Part shown: in pieces, positions 1 to 8,146 of the stretch
Position numbering within the stretch: position 1 is the first letter of the stretch
How the letters are laid out: each line of letters starts with the position of its first letter
Assembly: GCA_905182285.1 (NCBI GenBank)
Contig: CAJJAY010000002.1
Coordinates: forward strand, 1-46,356
Reading direction: 5' to 3'
DNA length: 46,356 nucleotides
From: an uncultured Amylibacter sp.
GTDB lineage: Bacteria; Pseudomonadota; Alphaproteobacteria; Rhodobacterales; Rhodobacteraceae
Notes under the pieces: model-generated
Told to the model about the DNA's origin: nothing
What the model saw: only the letters and a program-made list of their open reading frames with translations
Database searches by the model: none
Program-made: the position numbers and the translations under genes

Positions 1-2
1 CA

Positions 3-257
3 AGGTCAAATGCCTTAGTTTTTCCTATTAGATGTTACCTGGCATCATTCGATGATTTAATGACTTTCCCAAAGTGGGGGCGTCGCTTGCATAGGGTAAT
101 ACGTGATCTTCCAGAAGAGTTAGCAACATATAAGGGTTTCATAGATAACCGTCCAATGATGTTAGATTATCTTTCTAAGTATGATGATGGTAAAGTGACA
201 TCAAATGGTATTTGGCCAGACGATGAAACTGAACCAAAATTAGATCATGTAACTTGA
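3..257 (+). CDS. C-terminal end of a DUF3445 family protein (heme-dependent oxidative N-demethylase, DmmA-like), partial
   Basis: The reading frame is open from the left edge of the window, so this is the last 84 residues of a longer gene. The first ATG (position 60) is internal. The visible part carries a stretch like RSNALVFPIRCYL, followed by a helix with LPEELATYKG, which I associate with the C-terminus of DUF3445 proteins. In marine bacteria that family includes DmmA, a subunit of dimethylamine monooxygenase. The assignment is from memory of the family pattern, not an alignment, and the catalytic part lies outside the window. The TMAO-type transporter 1 kb downstream fits the pathway TMAO to dimethylamine to methylamine. 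The end overlaps the convergent regulator gene by 13 bases. Confidence 0.5.
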   Translation, partial: RSNALVFPIRCYLASFDDLMTFPKWGRRLHRVIRDLPEELATYKGFIDNRPMMLDYLSKYDDGKVTSNGIWPDDETEPKLDHVT

Positions 258-865
258 GGATATGAAATAACTGACAAGTATTTTGCTGGAAGTTTTTTTA
301 GGTTTCCAGGTCCATGAGGAGCGTCAGCATCAAAAAATAAGGTATCACCAGGTTTTAGCGAATAAAGATTTTCACCATGGCGATAATCAATCTCACCCTC
401 AAGCATGTAAATAGTTTCTATACCATCATGTTGAAATGTTTCAAATGTGTCAGATTCACTTGTTAGTGAGATTAAATATGGCTCTACAATCACTCCACTC
501 GAATTGCCGCCAATGTGGCCCAACAAGTTATATTGATGGCCTGCACGTGTTCCAGCGCGTTCAAGCTCAACGCCTTCTCCAGATTTTGTATGTTCGGCGG
601 TTCGTGAGCTTTCGTAGCCTCGAAAGAAAGCAGTTATTGGTACCATTAATGCGTCAGCTAATGTCTGAAGTGTGTTAAGTGATGCTGACGTATTTCCATT
701 TTCAATTTTTGAAAGCATGCCTATCGATAAGCCGGTTGAAGCTGCTAAATCAGCAACGGTCATAGTTCGCTGTCGGCGATGAGATTTAACCTCACGGCCT
801 ATGGCAAGTTCTAATACTTTTTCACGAGGTTCTGTGATTCGGTGTGGATTTTGTTCTAGTTTCAA
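245..865 (-). CDS. XRE-family transcriptional regulator with C-terminal cupin domain
   Basis: A 206-aa protein with an N-terminal helix-turn-helix (about residues 20-75; core TVADLAASTGLSIGMLSKIE) and a C-terminal cupin_2 sensor domain (about 125-200; GDTLFFDADAPHGPGN near the end). This is a common local regulator architecture; the cupin usually binds a small ligand. The start is a TTG at 865: the frame closes at 893-895, there is no upstream ATG, and the next internal ATG (codon 35) would remove the first HTH helix. The Shine-Dalgarno match is weak (AAAGAAA). It is divergent from tmoX and convergent with the DUF3445 gene, so control of methylated-amine genes is a reasonable inference. The ligand is unknown; a methylated amine or betaine is possible. 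Confidence 0.88.
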   Translation of the reverse strand: MKLEQNPHRITEPREKVLELAIGREVKSHRRQRTMTVADLAASTGLSIGMLSKIENGNTSASLNTLQTLADALMVPITAFFRGYESSRTAEHTKSGEGVELERAGTRAGHQYNLLGHIGGNSSGVIVEPYLISLTSESDTFETFQHDGIETIYMLEGEIDYRHGENLYSLKPGDTLFFDADAPHGPGNLKKLPAKYLSVISYPQVT

Positions 866-1273
866 AATTTTAGTTTCTTTGTTGATTCTTAATTACCTCT
901 AGGTGCAAATATTAAAAATATATAGCTTTATTAATGACTTAGTTAATATAAGCATATTTTTTAAAAATAATACACATATTTATTCCTTGAATTAAATAAA
1001 TATAACTAAAATGAAAAATATATCAATAAATTGTATAATTTTACATCAAAAAAAACTTTTAACGTTAAAACTGCACACAAAAGCGACTTAAACCACCTAA
1101 ATTATATAAAAATGTGAAAAAAATCGCCCCTATGAATAAAAAAACTTGATTGATAGGAAAAAAATACTAACAATACAATTACTATATCCCTAATCAAAAA
1201 ATAAATGAAACAATCATTTAACAAAACTATCAATTTATTGCGGCAACGTCCGTTATATAACTCGGAGGAATAA
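866..1273. promoter_or_regulatory. Divergent intergenic region between the XRE-cupin gene and tmoX
   Basis: 408 bases, extremely AT-rich, with no credible ORF longer than about 20 codons on the plus strand; a long minus-strand frame here mostly runs antisense into tmoX and is not convincing. It should hold promoters for both flanking genes, but AT-richness makes individual -10/-35 calls unreliable and I do not assign any. The clearest element is the palindrome at 1057-1070. A strong ribosome-binding site (GGAGG, 1264-1268) sits just before tmoX. Confidence 0.5.
1057..1070. promoter_or_regulatory. 14-bp perfect palindrome, candidate operator
   Basis: TTTTAACGTTAAAA is a perfect inverted repeat centred on ACGT, about 200 bases upstream of both tmoX and the XRE-cupin gene. 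XRE regulators bind as dimers to short palindromes, so it could be the local operator. AT-rich DNA gives such palindromes by chance fairly often, so this is only a candidate. Confidence 0.3.
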
Positions 1274-2215
<942 letters not shown>

Positions 2216-2242
2216 GGTTCAGTAATTTATATTAAAATTATT

Positions 2243-2276
2243 AACCCTGCCTGTATAAATGGGCAGGGTTTTATTT
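2243..2276 (+). terminator. Intra-operon rho-independent terminator after tmoX
   Basis: AACCCTGCC (2243-2251) and GGCAGGGTT (2262-2270) form a perfect 9-bp GC-rich stem with a 10-base loop, followed by TTATTT. It lies in the 78-base gap between tmoX and the ATPase gene. No obvious second promoter follows, so partial read-through would give more binding protein than membrane parts, a common arrangement in ABC operons. Confidence 0.8.
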
Positions 2277-2293
2277 AAAGTGAGTAAAAAAAT

Positions 2294-3322
2294 ATGACAA
2301 ATTCAAACCCAGTAATATCTTGCAAAAATGTTTGGAAACTTTTTGGATTTGCACCAGAAAAATACCTCAAAAATCTCCCAGAAAATAAATCATATGAAGA
2401 AATTCAAGCTGATGGTTACATCGCAGGGGTCAAAGATGTATCTGTTGATGTATTTAAAGGTGAGATGCTTGTGATAATGGGCCTCTCAGGATCTGGTAAG
2501 TCCACACTTTTGAGATGCATGTCACGCCTTCATGATATTACAGGTGGGACGATTGCTATAGATGATCAAGATATTATGTCACTCGAAGAAAAAGAATTAA
2601 TTGAATTGCGTCGAAATAAAATGGGTATGGTATTCCAAAGTTTTGGCCTTCTTCCTCATAGGTCTGTATTGGAAAATGTAGCTTTCCCTCTAGAGATGAG
2701 AGGGCAAAATAAACATGATAGAAGAGATCGTGCATTGGAAGTTATAAAGCTGGTAGGTCTTGAAGGCCGAGAAGATTACTTCCCAAGAGAACTTTCAGGT
2801 GGCCAACAACAACGTGTTGGAATCGCGCGCTCGCTAGCTATTGAACCAGATATTTGGTTTCTTGACGAGCCATTCTCTGCATTGGATCCACTTATAAGGC
2901 GAGAAATGCAGGATGAATTTCTACGCTTACAAGATATGTTAGGTAAAACTATTATTTTCGTAACTCATGATTTTGATGAAGCGCTTAGACTTGCAGATAG
3001 AATTGCAATAATGAAAGACGGTGCGATCGAACAGTGTGATACGCCTGATAAAATTGTGCTAAACCCAGCAACTGAATATGTTGCTAAATTTACACAAGAA
3101 ATAGATACAGCGCGAGTAGTTCGCGCAAAGACTTTGATGAAGCCAGGAAATAAGAAATCAATTTCTGGACCTGCATTATCAGAAAACGCAACAATTCAAG
3201 AGTTAGCAAGAACTCTAATTAACGATACGCGAAAAGAATTTCCTATTCAAAATGAAAGCGGAAAAATTACTGGCACTATGAACAGGCAAGAAGCTTTGGA
3301 AGTTTTGCTGGGAGATGAATAA
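2294..3322 (+). CDS. tmoW: ATP-binding subunit of the TMAO/betaine-type ABC transporter (TmoW-like)
   Basis: A 342-aa ProV/OpuAA-type ATPase that powers uptake from the cytoplasmic side. Visible motifs: Walker A GLSGSGKST (63-71), Q-loop Q115, signature LSGGQQQ (168-174), Walker B IWFLDEP (187-193) and switch His in VTHDFDEA (H225). The N-terminal segment with LFGFAPEKYLKNL before the nucleotide-binding fold is typical of the ProV branch. After about residue 270 there is a short C-terminal region in place of a full CBS-domain pair. The stop overlaps the permease start by one base (TAATG), so the two are translationally coupled. Substrate identity follows from the neighbours, not from this subunit. 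Confidence 0.75.
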   Translation: MTNSNPVISCKNVWKLFGFAPEKYLKNLPENKSYEEIQADGYIAGVKDVSVDVFKGEMLVIMGLSGSGKSTLLRCMSRLHDITGGTIAIDDQDIMSLEEKELIELRRNKMGMVFQSFGLLPHRSVLENVAFPLEMRGQNKHDRRDRALEVIKLVGLEGREDYFPRELSGGQQQRVGIARSLAIEPDIWFLDEPFSALDPLIRREMQDEFLRLQDMLGKTIIFVTHDFDEALRLADRIAIMKDGAIEQCDTPDKIVLNPATEYVAKFTQEIDTARVVRAKTLMKPGNKKSISGPALSENATIQELARTLINDTRKEFPIQNESGKITGTMNRQEALEVLLGDE

Positions 3323-5562
3323 TGCAAAATTCAATTTCTGATAAATACAAAATAATTAATGACAAATCCATTCTGTGGAGCCTTCTTGCCTTAAGTATTT
3401 TATTTGTCATTGCAAAAATTATTGGAGTTTTACCAGAGTTTCTGAACCGCATGCCAGAAGAAGCAATTCCAAGATATGCTGAAACGTTAGATAAAGGATT
3501 TAATAATAATCGAGATTGGATGACTTCTATAACTCGATTTTTCTCGGAAAGATTAGAGTTCCAACTTAAAGTAATGGCACATCTATTTTATGGAGCTCGG
3601 GTTCATTTTTTTAATCCTATTGATTGGGTTTCTTTAACATTTCCAGCTACAGCATTCGTATACTTTATTGATGGTCGAAAAATTGCTCTTGTAACTGCAA
3701 GTGTTATTTCTCTCACTGCAGTTCTCTTCACTTTTTTCATTGGAGAGGAAACTCAACTAACATTTATGTGGGTATTTTTAGGTTTATCTGCAGTTGGGGC
3801 TATTTATTTAATAATTAAGCATGAAGTTATGTCTCCAATTATTGTTCTAGGTATTGTTAGCATTTATGCAGTAATCCTAAATGGATATAAATTAGGGCCT
3901 TTACCATGGTCTTCTATTGCGGCGACTGCTGCTGTGTTGGGGTATTATTTAGGTGGATGGCGATTGGCACTCTTAGGAGGTGGAACATTTATATGGACGG
4001 CTCTTATTGGGCAATGGAAATTGGCGATGGAAACTCTATCAGTTCTTGTCGTTGCCGCTCCTGTTTCATTTGTGATTGGTCTAATGCTTGGAATTGCTGC
4101 TTGGAAATTTACAAAGTTTGATAAATTTCTCAGGCCTTTGCTTTCAGTTCTTCAAACGTTACCATTTTTTACTTACCTACTTCCTGCCGTAATCTTTTTT
4201 AAAGTAGGACCAACTGCTGGTGCAATGGCGACTATTATTTATGCAATACCACCAATGATTTTGATGACAACTTTAGGGCTTAAAAAAGTTAGCCCAGAAA
4301 TTGTTGAAGCAGGAAAAATGGCGGGGTGCTCACGCTTCCAAATGTTAAGTAAAGTTTATATCCCTGCAGCGCGTACGGAGCTTCTCGTTGGGCTTAACCA
4401 AGTTATTATGCTTTGTCTTGCGATGGTAGTTTTGACTGCATTCATTGGTATGCCTGGGTTGGGTGCAAAACTTTTGGCAATGATGAATTCTTTTAAATTA
4501 GGGCGTTCTTTTGAAATTGGTGTTACAATTGTACTTGTTGCCGTAATGTTAGATAGACTATCAAAAGCTTGGGTAGTTAAACAGCCAGTTCATTTTGAGC
4601 GTGGGGCACCATGGTGGGAACGCCATTTCTTTTTGTTAGCTGCTATTGTAGCATTCTTTGGCTTTATGTTGTTCAGCATGGAAGTACAATTTGCTGATCA
4701 AATCGGTCGCAAACAACACTTCTCAAAAGGTAAAGAAATTGATGGCTTGATAAAAGGTTTTCTTGATATAGATGCTGTTCAAGCTGTAACAGGTTGGTTG
4801 CGTTGGTTTTTAATAACAAAGGTACTTATCCCATTTAGAGATTTACTATTATGGGTGCCGACCAGTTCATTTATTCTGTTTATAACAGTATTTTCGCTTT
4901 GGTTGGGTGGAAAAAAGCCAGCTATTTATGCATTCTTATTCTTTTCTTTTGTAGCATCAACAGGATGGTGGGATCGATCTGTTATAACTCTATATACTGT
5001 AATTTCGGCAGTAGCTTTAGCTATGATTATTGGACTACCAATGGCGATAAGTGCTGCAAGAAGTGAAAAATGGTCAAAAAGAATATTGCTCTTTTGTGAT
5101 ACAGCTCAAACATTCCCAAGCTTTATTTATTTGCTACCGGCTATAATGTTGTTTGGTATAAATGATGTTGCAGTAATATTTTCTATATTGATTTTCACTC
5201 TTGTTCCATTGATTAGATATACAGTTGAAGGCTTACGAGGTGTTCCACCAGAAATGACTGAAGCTGCAGATATGGCAGGTGCTTCGCGGTTCCAAAAATT
5301 AATTAATGTTCAATTACCACTTGCATTGCCGACCATGGCTGTAGGCTTTAATCAAGCAATTATGTTTGCATTTTTTATGGTTATTATTGCTGCATTTATT
5401 GGCACCCAGGATTTAGGTCAAGAATTGCAAAGAACACTAGCGGGAACAGATCTAGGAAAGAATTTTGTTTTGGGATTATGTGTATCACTTATGGCATTAA
5501 CTTTTGACCAAACAATAATGAGCTGGACTGAAAAACGAAAAAAAGCACTAGGATTAAAGTGA
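3322..5562 (+). CDS. tmoV: Double-domain permease of the TMAO/betaine-type ABC transporter (TmoV-like)
   Basis: A 746-aa inner-membrane protein containing two complete binding-protein-dependent permease domains. The EAA loop that contacts the ATPase appears twice: EIVEAGKMAGCSRFQ (near residue 326) and EMTEAADMAGASRFQ (near 644), each followed by a matching PAARTELLVG/PLALPTMAVG segment. Most ProW/OpuAB permeases have one domain and dimerise; here the pair is fused on one chain, as I recall for TmoV. An N-terminal membrane region of about 200 residues precedes the first domain. It is coupled to the ATPase gene by a 1-base overlap and is the last gene of the operon. Confidence 0.72.
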   Translation: MQNSISDKYKIINDKSILWSLLALSILFVIAKIIGVLPEFLNRMPEEAIPRYAETLDKGFNNNRDWMTSITRFFSERLEFQLKVMAHLFYGARVHFFNPIDWVSLTFPATAFVYFIDGRKIALVTASVISLTAVLFTFFIGEETQLTFMWVFLGLSAVGAIYLIIKHEVMSPIIVLGIVSIYAVILNGYKLGPLPWSSIAATAAVLGYYLGGWRLALLGGGTFIWTALIGQWKLAMETLSVLVVAAPVSFVIGLMLGIAAWKFTKFDKFLRPLLSVLQTLPFFTYLLPAVIFFKVGPTAGAMATIIYAIPPMILMTTLGLKKVSPEIVEAGKMAGCSRFQMLSKVYIPAARTELLVGLNQVIMLCLAMVVLTAFIGMPGLGAKLLAMMNSFKLGRSFEIGVTIVLVAVMLDRLSKAWVVKQPVHFERGAPWWERHFFLLAAIVAFFGFMLFSMEVQFADQIGRKQHFSKGKEIDGLIKGFLDIDAVQAVTGWLRWFLITKVLIPFRDLLLWVPTSSFILFITVFSLWLGGKKPAIYAFLFFSFVASTGWWDRSVITLYTVISAVALAMIIGLPMAISAARSEKWSKRILLFCDTAQTFPSFIYLLPAIMLFGINDVAVIFSILIFTLVPLIRYTVEGLRGVPPEMTEAADMAGASRFQKLINVQLPLALPTMAVGFNQAIMFAFFMVIIAAFIGTQDLGQELQRTLAGTDLGKNFVLGLCVSLMALTFDQTIMSWTEKRKKALGLK

Positions 5563-5599
5563 TAAATTAATACTTTATATTATGACTTTTACGCCAAAA

Positions 5600-6511
5600 C
5601 TAAGTTTCACTTTTAATAAGTGGACTACATTTTTCTATTATATAATTCATGAAATGCCTCATTTTAGGATCTTGCAGTTTCTTATGGGGGTAAAGGCAAC
5701 CAATTATTGAAGATATTGGTGGTGTCTCAGGTAATATTTGAATTAGATTACCATTTTCTAGATGTTCTCGTATTTCAAAGTAAGGTTTATTTACTATTCC
5801 ATATCCTGATAATGCCCATTGAGTTAAAACGTCACCATCATCAGCATCAAACTTTCCAGAAACATTTAATTTTTGATGCCCATTATTTGTTTTTATAGTC
5901 CAAAAGTATTCAGGTGATCTTGGATAACGTAATAATAAACAATTATGAATACCATTGATGAGATCATTGGGGGATTTCGGCGTGCCCATTTTTAAAAGAT
6001 ATTTTGGGGAAGCGCATAATATACGATTACAGTTTGCAATTTTTCTGAGCTTTAAATTTGAATCTAATGGAGAACCTATAAAAAATGCCATATCTAATTC
6101 TTCAGCTAAAATATTAACTTTACGATCAGATAGTCGCATTCTTATTTCAGTATCTGGAAATTTTTCTACAAAACCAGGAACTAATGGAGCAATAATCCGC
6201 CTTCCAAAACCTAGAGGTGCCGTAACTCTAATCACACCACGAGGTGTGTCTGAAAATTGGGATATTGCATTTTCTGCAAAGTCTATAGATGCCAGAACCT
6301 TCTTGGCCTCTTTATAAAATACTCGCCCCACTCCTGTTGGAGTGAGTGATCTGGTTGTTCTATTAAATAGCCTTACACCAAGATGTTTTTCTAATTCTTT
6401 GATGCGTTTGCTTGCAACGGCTGGGGTTAAACGTAAATCCCTACCACCAGACGTAATGCTTCCAAGCTCAATGATACGCGCAAATACTCTGAGACTCTCT
6501 ACATATGCCAT
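5600..6511 (-). CDS. LysR-family transcriptional regulator
   Basis: A 303-aa protein with an N-terminal winged helix (residues 1-60; RVFARIIELGSITSGGRDL... AVASKRIKELEKHLGVRLFNRTTRSL) and a periplasmic-binding-like effector domain (about 90-295). It is divergent from xdhA with about 160 bases between the starts, the classical layout of a LysR activator and its target. A 45-bp nested dyad lies in that gap. I infer that it controls xdhABC and perhaps itself; the inducer could be a purine, but nothing in the sequence proves it. The ATG at 6511 is the natural start because it gives the complete HTH. Confidence 0.9.
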   Translation of the reverse strand: MAYVESLRVFARIIELGSITSGGRDLRLTPAVASKRIKELEKHLGVRLFNRTTRSLTPTGVGRVFYKEAKKVLASIDFAENAISQFSDTPRGVIRVTAPLGFGRRIIAPLVPGFVEKFPDTEIRMRLSDRKVNILAEELDMAFFIGSPLDSNLKLRKIANCNRILCASPKYLLKMGTPKSPNDLINGIHNCLLLRYPRSPEYFWTIKTNNGHQKLNVSGKFDADDGDVLTQWALSGYGIVNKPYFEIREHLENGNLIQILPETPPISSIIGCLYPHKKLQDPKMRHFMNYIIEKCSPLIKSET

Positions 6512-6545
6512 TTTATATCCCTAAAGATTTATGAATATATATTTT

Positions 6546-6590
6546 ATTGTTTAAAGATTTTCAACGTTTTGTTGAAAGTATTTAAACAAT
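6546..6590. promoter_or_regulatory. 45-bp nested inverted repeat, probable LysR operator
   Basis: Outer arms ATTGTTTAAA (6546-6555) and TTTAAACAAT (6581-6590) and inner arms TTTCAAC (6559-6565) and GTTGAAA (6571-6577) are all perfect and share one centre (6568). It sits between the divergent LysR gene and xdhA. If the -10 box at 6621 is right, the centre falls near -65 of xdhA, where LysR recognition sites usually lie, and close to the LysR gene's own start, allowing autorepression. Confidence 0.65.
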
Positions 6591-6620
6591 GCAACGCTTT
6601 TAAGTAGTAATTAGCTAGGC

Positions 6621-6626
6621 TATGAT
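6621..6626 (+). promoter_or_regulatory. Candidate -10 box for the xdhABC operon
   Basis: TATGAT at 6621-6626 matches the -10 consensus in five of six bases. No good -35 box is found 17 bases upstream, as expected for an activator-dependent promoter. Transcription would start near 6633, 37 bases before the xdhA start chosen here. Confidence 0.35.
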
Positions 6627-6669
6627 ATTTAATATCTACTTTGGAATGGACTTAGTTAAGGGAATATTA

Positions 6670-8133
6670 ATGAAAATTCGTAATGAAATAAAATTTATAT
6701 TAAACGATCGTAGTATTTCATTAATAGATTTTGAAGTCGAGCAAACCCTTTTAGATTTCTTACGTTTGGATCAACAAATGATTGGAACAAAAGAAGGTTG
6801 TGCTGAGGGTGATTGTGGAGCCTGTACAGTATTAATTGGCCGATTAACAAATGGGATACTTAAGTATGAGTCAGTCAATTCTTGTATTAGGTTTTTAGCC
6901 TCTTTGGACGGATGTCATGTTGTATCAATTGAGTATTTATCTGGTAAAAATGAAAATCTACATCCTGTTCAAAAGGCAATGGTAGAATATCATGGCAGTC
7001 AATGTGGATTTTGCACCCCTGGATTTGTAATGTCTTTATATGCTTTGTGGATGGAAAATCCCACGCCTTCAAAGCGAGATGTAGAAATTGCTGTTCAAGG
7101 AAATTTATGTAGATGCACGGGTTATGAGCCAATTATTAAAGCTGCTTTATCTATAAATAAATTTGGAAAACCAGTATTTGATTATTTAAATATAGAAAGA
7201 AAAAATATTTCTTCAAAGCTCACAGATCTTCAAGATAAGAAGTGTGTAGTTATTGGCAAAAATGATAATGAAGCAATTTTACCAGCAACTATTGATGATT
7301 TAGCTGCGATGTTAAAGAGCCGACCAAATGCAACAATAGTTGCTGGTGCAACAGATGTTGGATTATGGGTCACCAAATCTTTACGCTCTATATCACCTGC
7401 CTTATTTATTGGTAATTTAGCAGAACTTAAGAAGATCGAGATAAAAGATGATATTTTAGAGTTTGGTGCAGGAGTCACATACTCTGAGATCCAAAGCTGG
7501 TTATCTAAATTTTTTCCATTTTTGGAGAATTATTGGGAAAGGATTGCTGGTTGGCAAGTTCGAAATATGGGTACCATAGGTGGCAATATTGCAAATGGAT
7601 CACCAATTGGTGATACGCCACCTGTGTTGATTGCCTTAAAATCGGAAATTGTGCTGCGTAAAGGTAATAAAATCCGTGTTTTGCCTCTCGAAAAATATTT
7701 TATAGACTATGGTAAACAAAACCTTCAACAATCTGAATTTATTTTAAGTGTAAGAGTTCCTTTACCGGTCAGTAATCAATTAAATTCTGCCTACAAGATA
7801 TCAAAGCGTCGAGAAGATGATATATCCACTCTAGCAGCAGGAATATCTATGGTTGTTGAAGATGGTTTAATAAAAGATTGTCGTATTTGTTTTGGTGGAA
7901 TGGCCGCAACACCTAAACGAGCATCAATCACTGAGGATTCTTTACAAGGAAAGCTATGGTGTAATGACACCTTCAATAAAGCAGTTAAAATGCTTGATGA
8001 AGATTTCAGCCCTCTCTCAGATTGGCGTGCTACTAAAAAATACCGTATGATTGTGGCGCGTAATCTTTTACATAGGTTTTTTCTTGAGCATGACTTGAAT
8101 ACTGCGCAACCAATCCAACTATTATCGTCTTGA
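6670..8133 (+). CDS. xdhA: Xanthine dehydrogenase small subunit (2Fe-2S and FAD domains)
   Basis: A 487-aa cytoplasmic electron-transfer subunit. It passes electrons from the molybdenum site through two [2Fe-2S] clusters to FAD and NAD+. First cluster cysteines: C44, C49, C52 (EGCAEGDCGAC) and C72; the second cluster follows in CGFCTPGF and NLCRCTGYEP (about 114-150). The FAD domain (about 200-370) shows VAGATDVGLWV and NMGTIGGNIANGSPIGD. I chose the ATG at 6670, preceded by AAGGGA at 6658-6663; an in-frame ATG at 6622 would add 16 residues, but it overlaps the likely promoter. Length and domain order fit the bipartite XdhA type of Rhodobacter. It is first in xdhABC. Confidence 0.92.
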   Translation: MKIRNEIKFILNDRSISLIDFEVEQTLLDFLRLDQQMIGTKEGCAEGDCGACTVLIGRLTNGILKYESVNSCIRFLASLDGCHVVSIEYLSGKNENLHPVQKAMVEYHGSQCGFCTPGFVMSLYALWMENPTPSKRDVEIAVQGNLCRCTGYEPIIKAALSINKFGKPVFDYLNIERKNISSKLTDLQDKKCVVIGKNDNEAILPATIDDLAAMLKSRPNATIVAGATDVGLWVTKSLRSISPALFIGNLAELKKIEIKDDILEFGAGVTYSEIQSWLSKFFPFLENYWERIAGWQVRNMGTIGGNIANGSPIGDTPPVLIALKSEIVLRKGNKIRVLPLEKYFIDYGKQNLQQSEFILSVRVPLPVSNQLNSAYKISKRREDDISTLAAGISMVVEDGLIKDCRICFGGMAATPKRASITEDSLQGKLWCNDTFNKAVKMLDEDFSPLSDWRATKKYRMIVARNLLHRFFLEHDLNTAQPIQLLSS

Positions 8134-8146
8134 GAGAGGGAATTTA

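Noticed and set aside
60-257. A separate 65-aa gene starting at ATG 60
   Set aside because: The frame is open upstream to the window edge and reads as one continuous protein end, so the ATG is internal.
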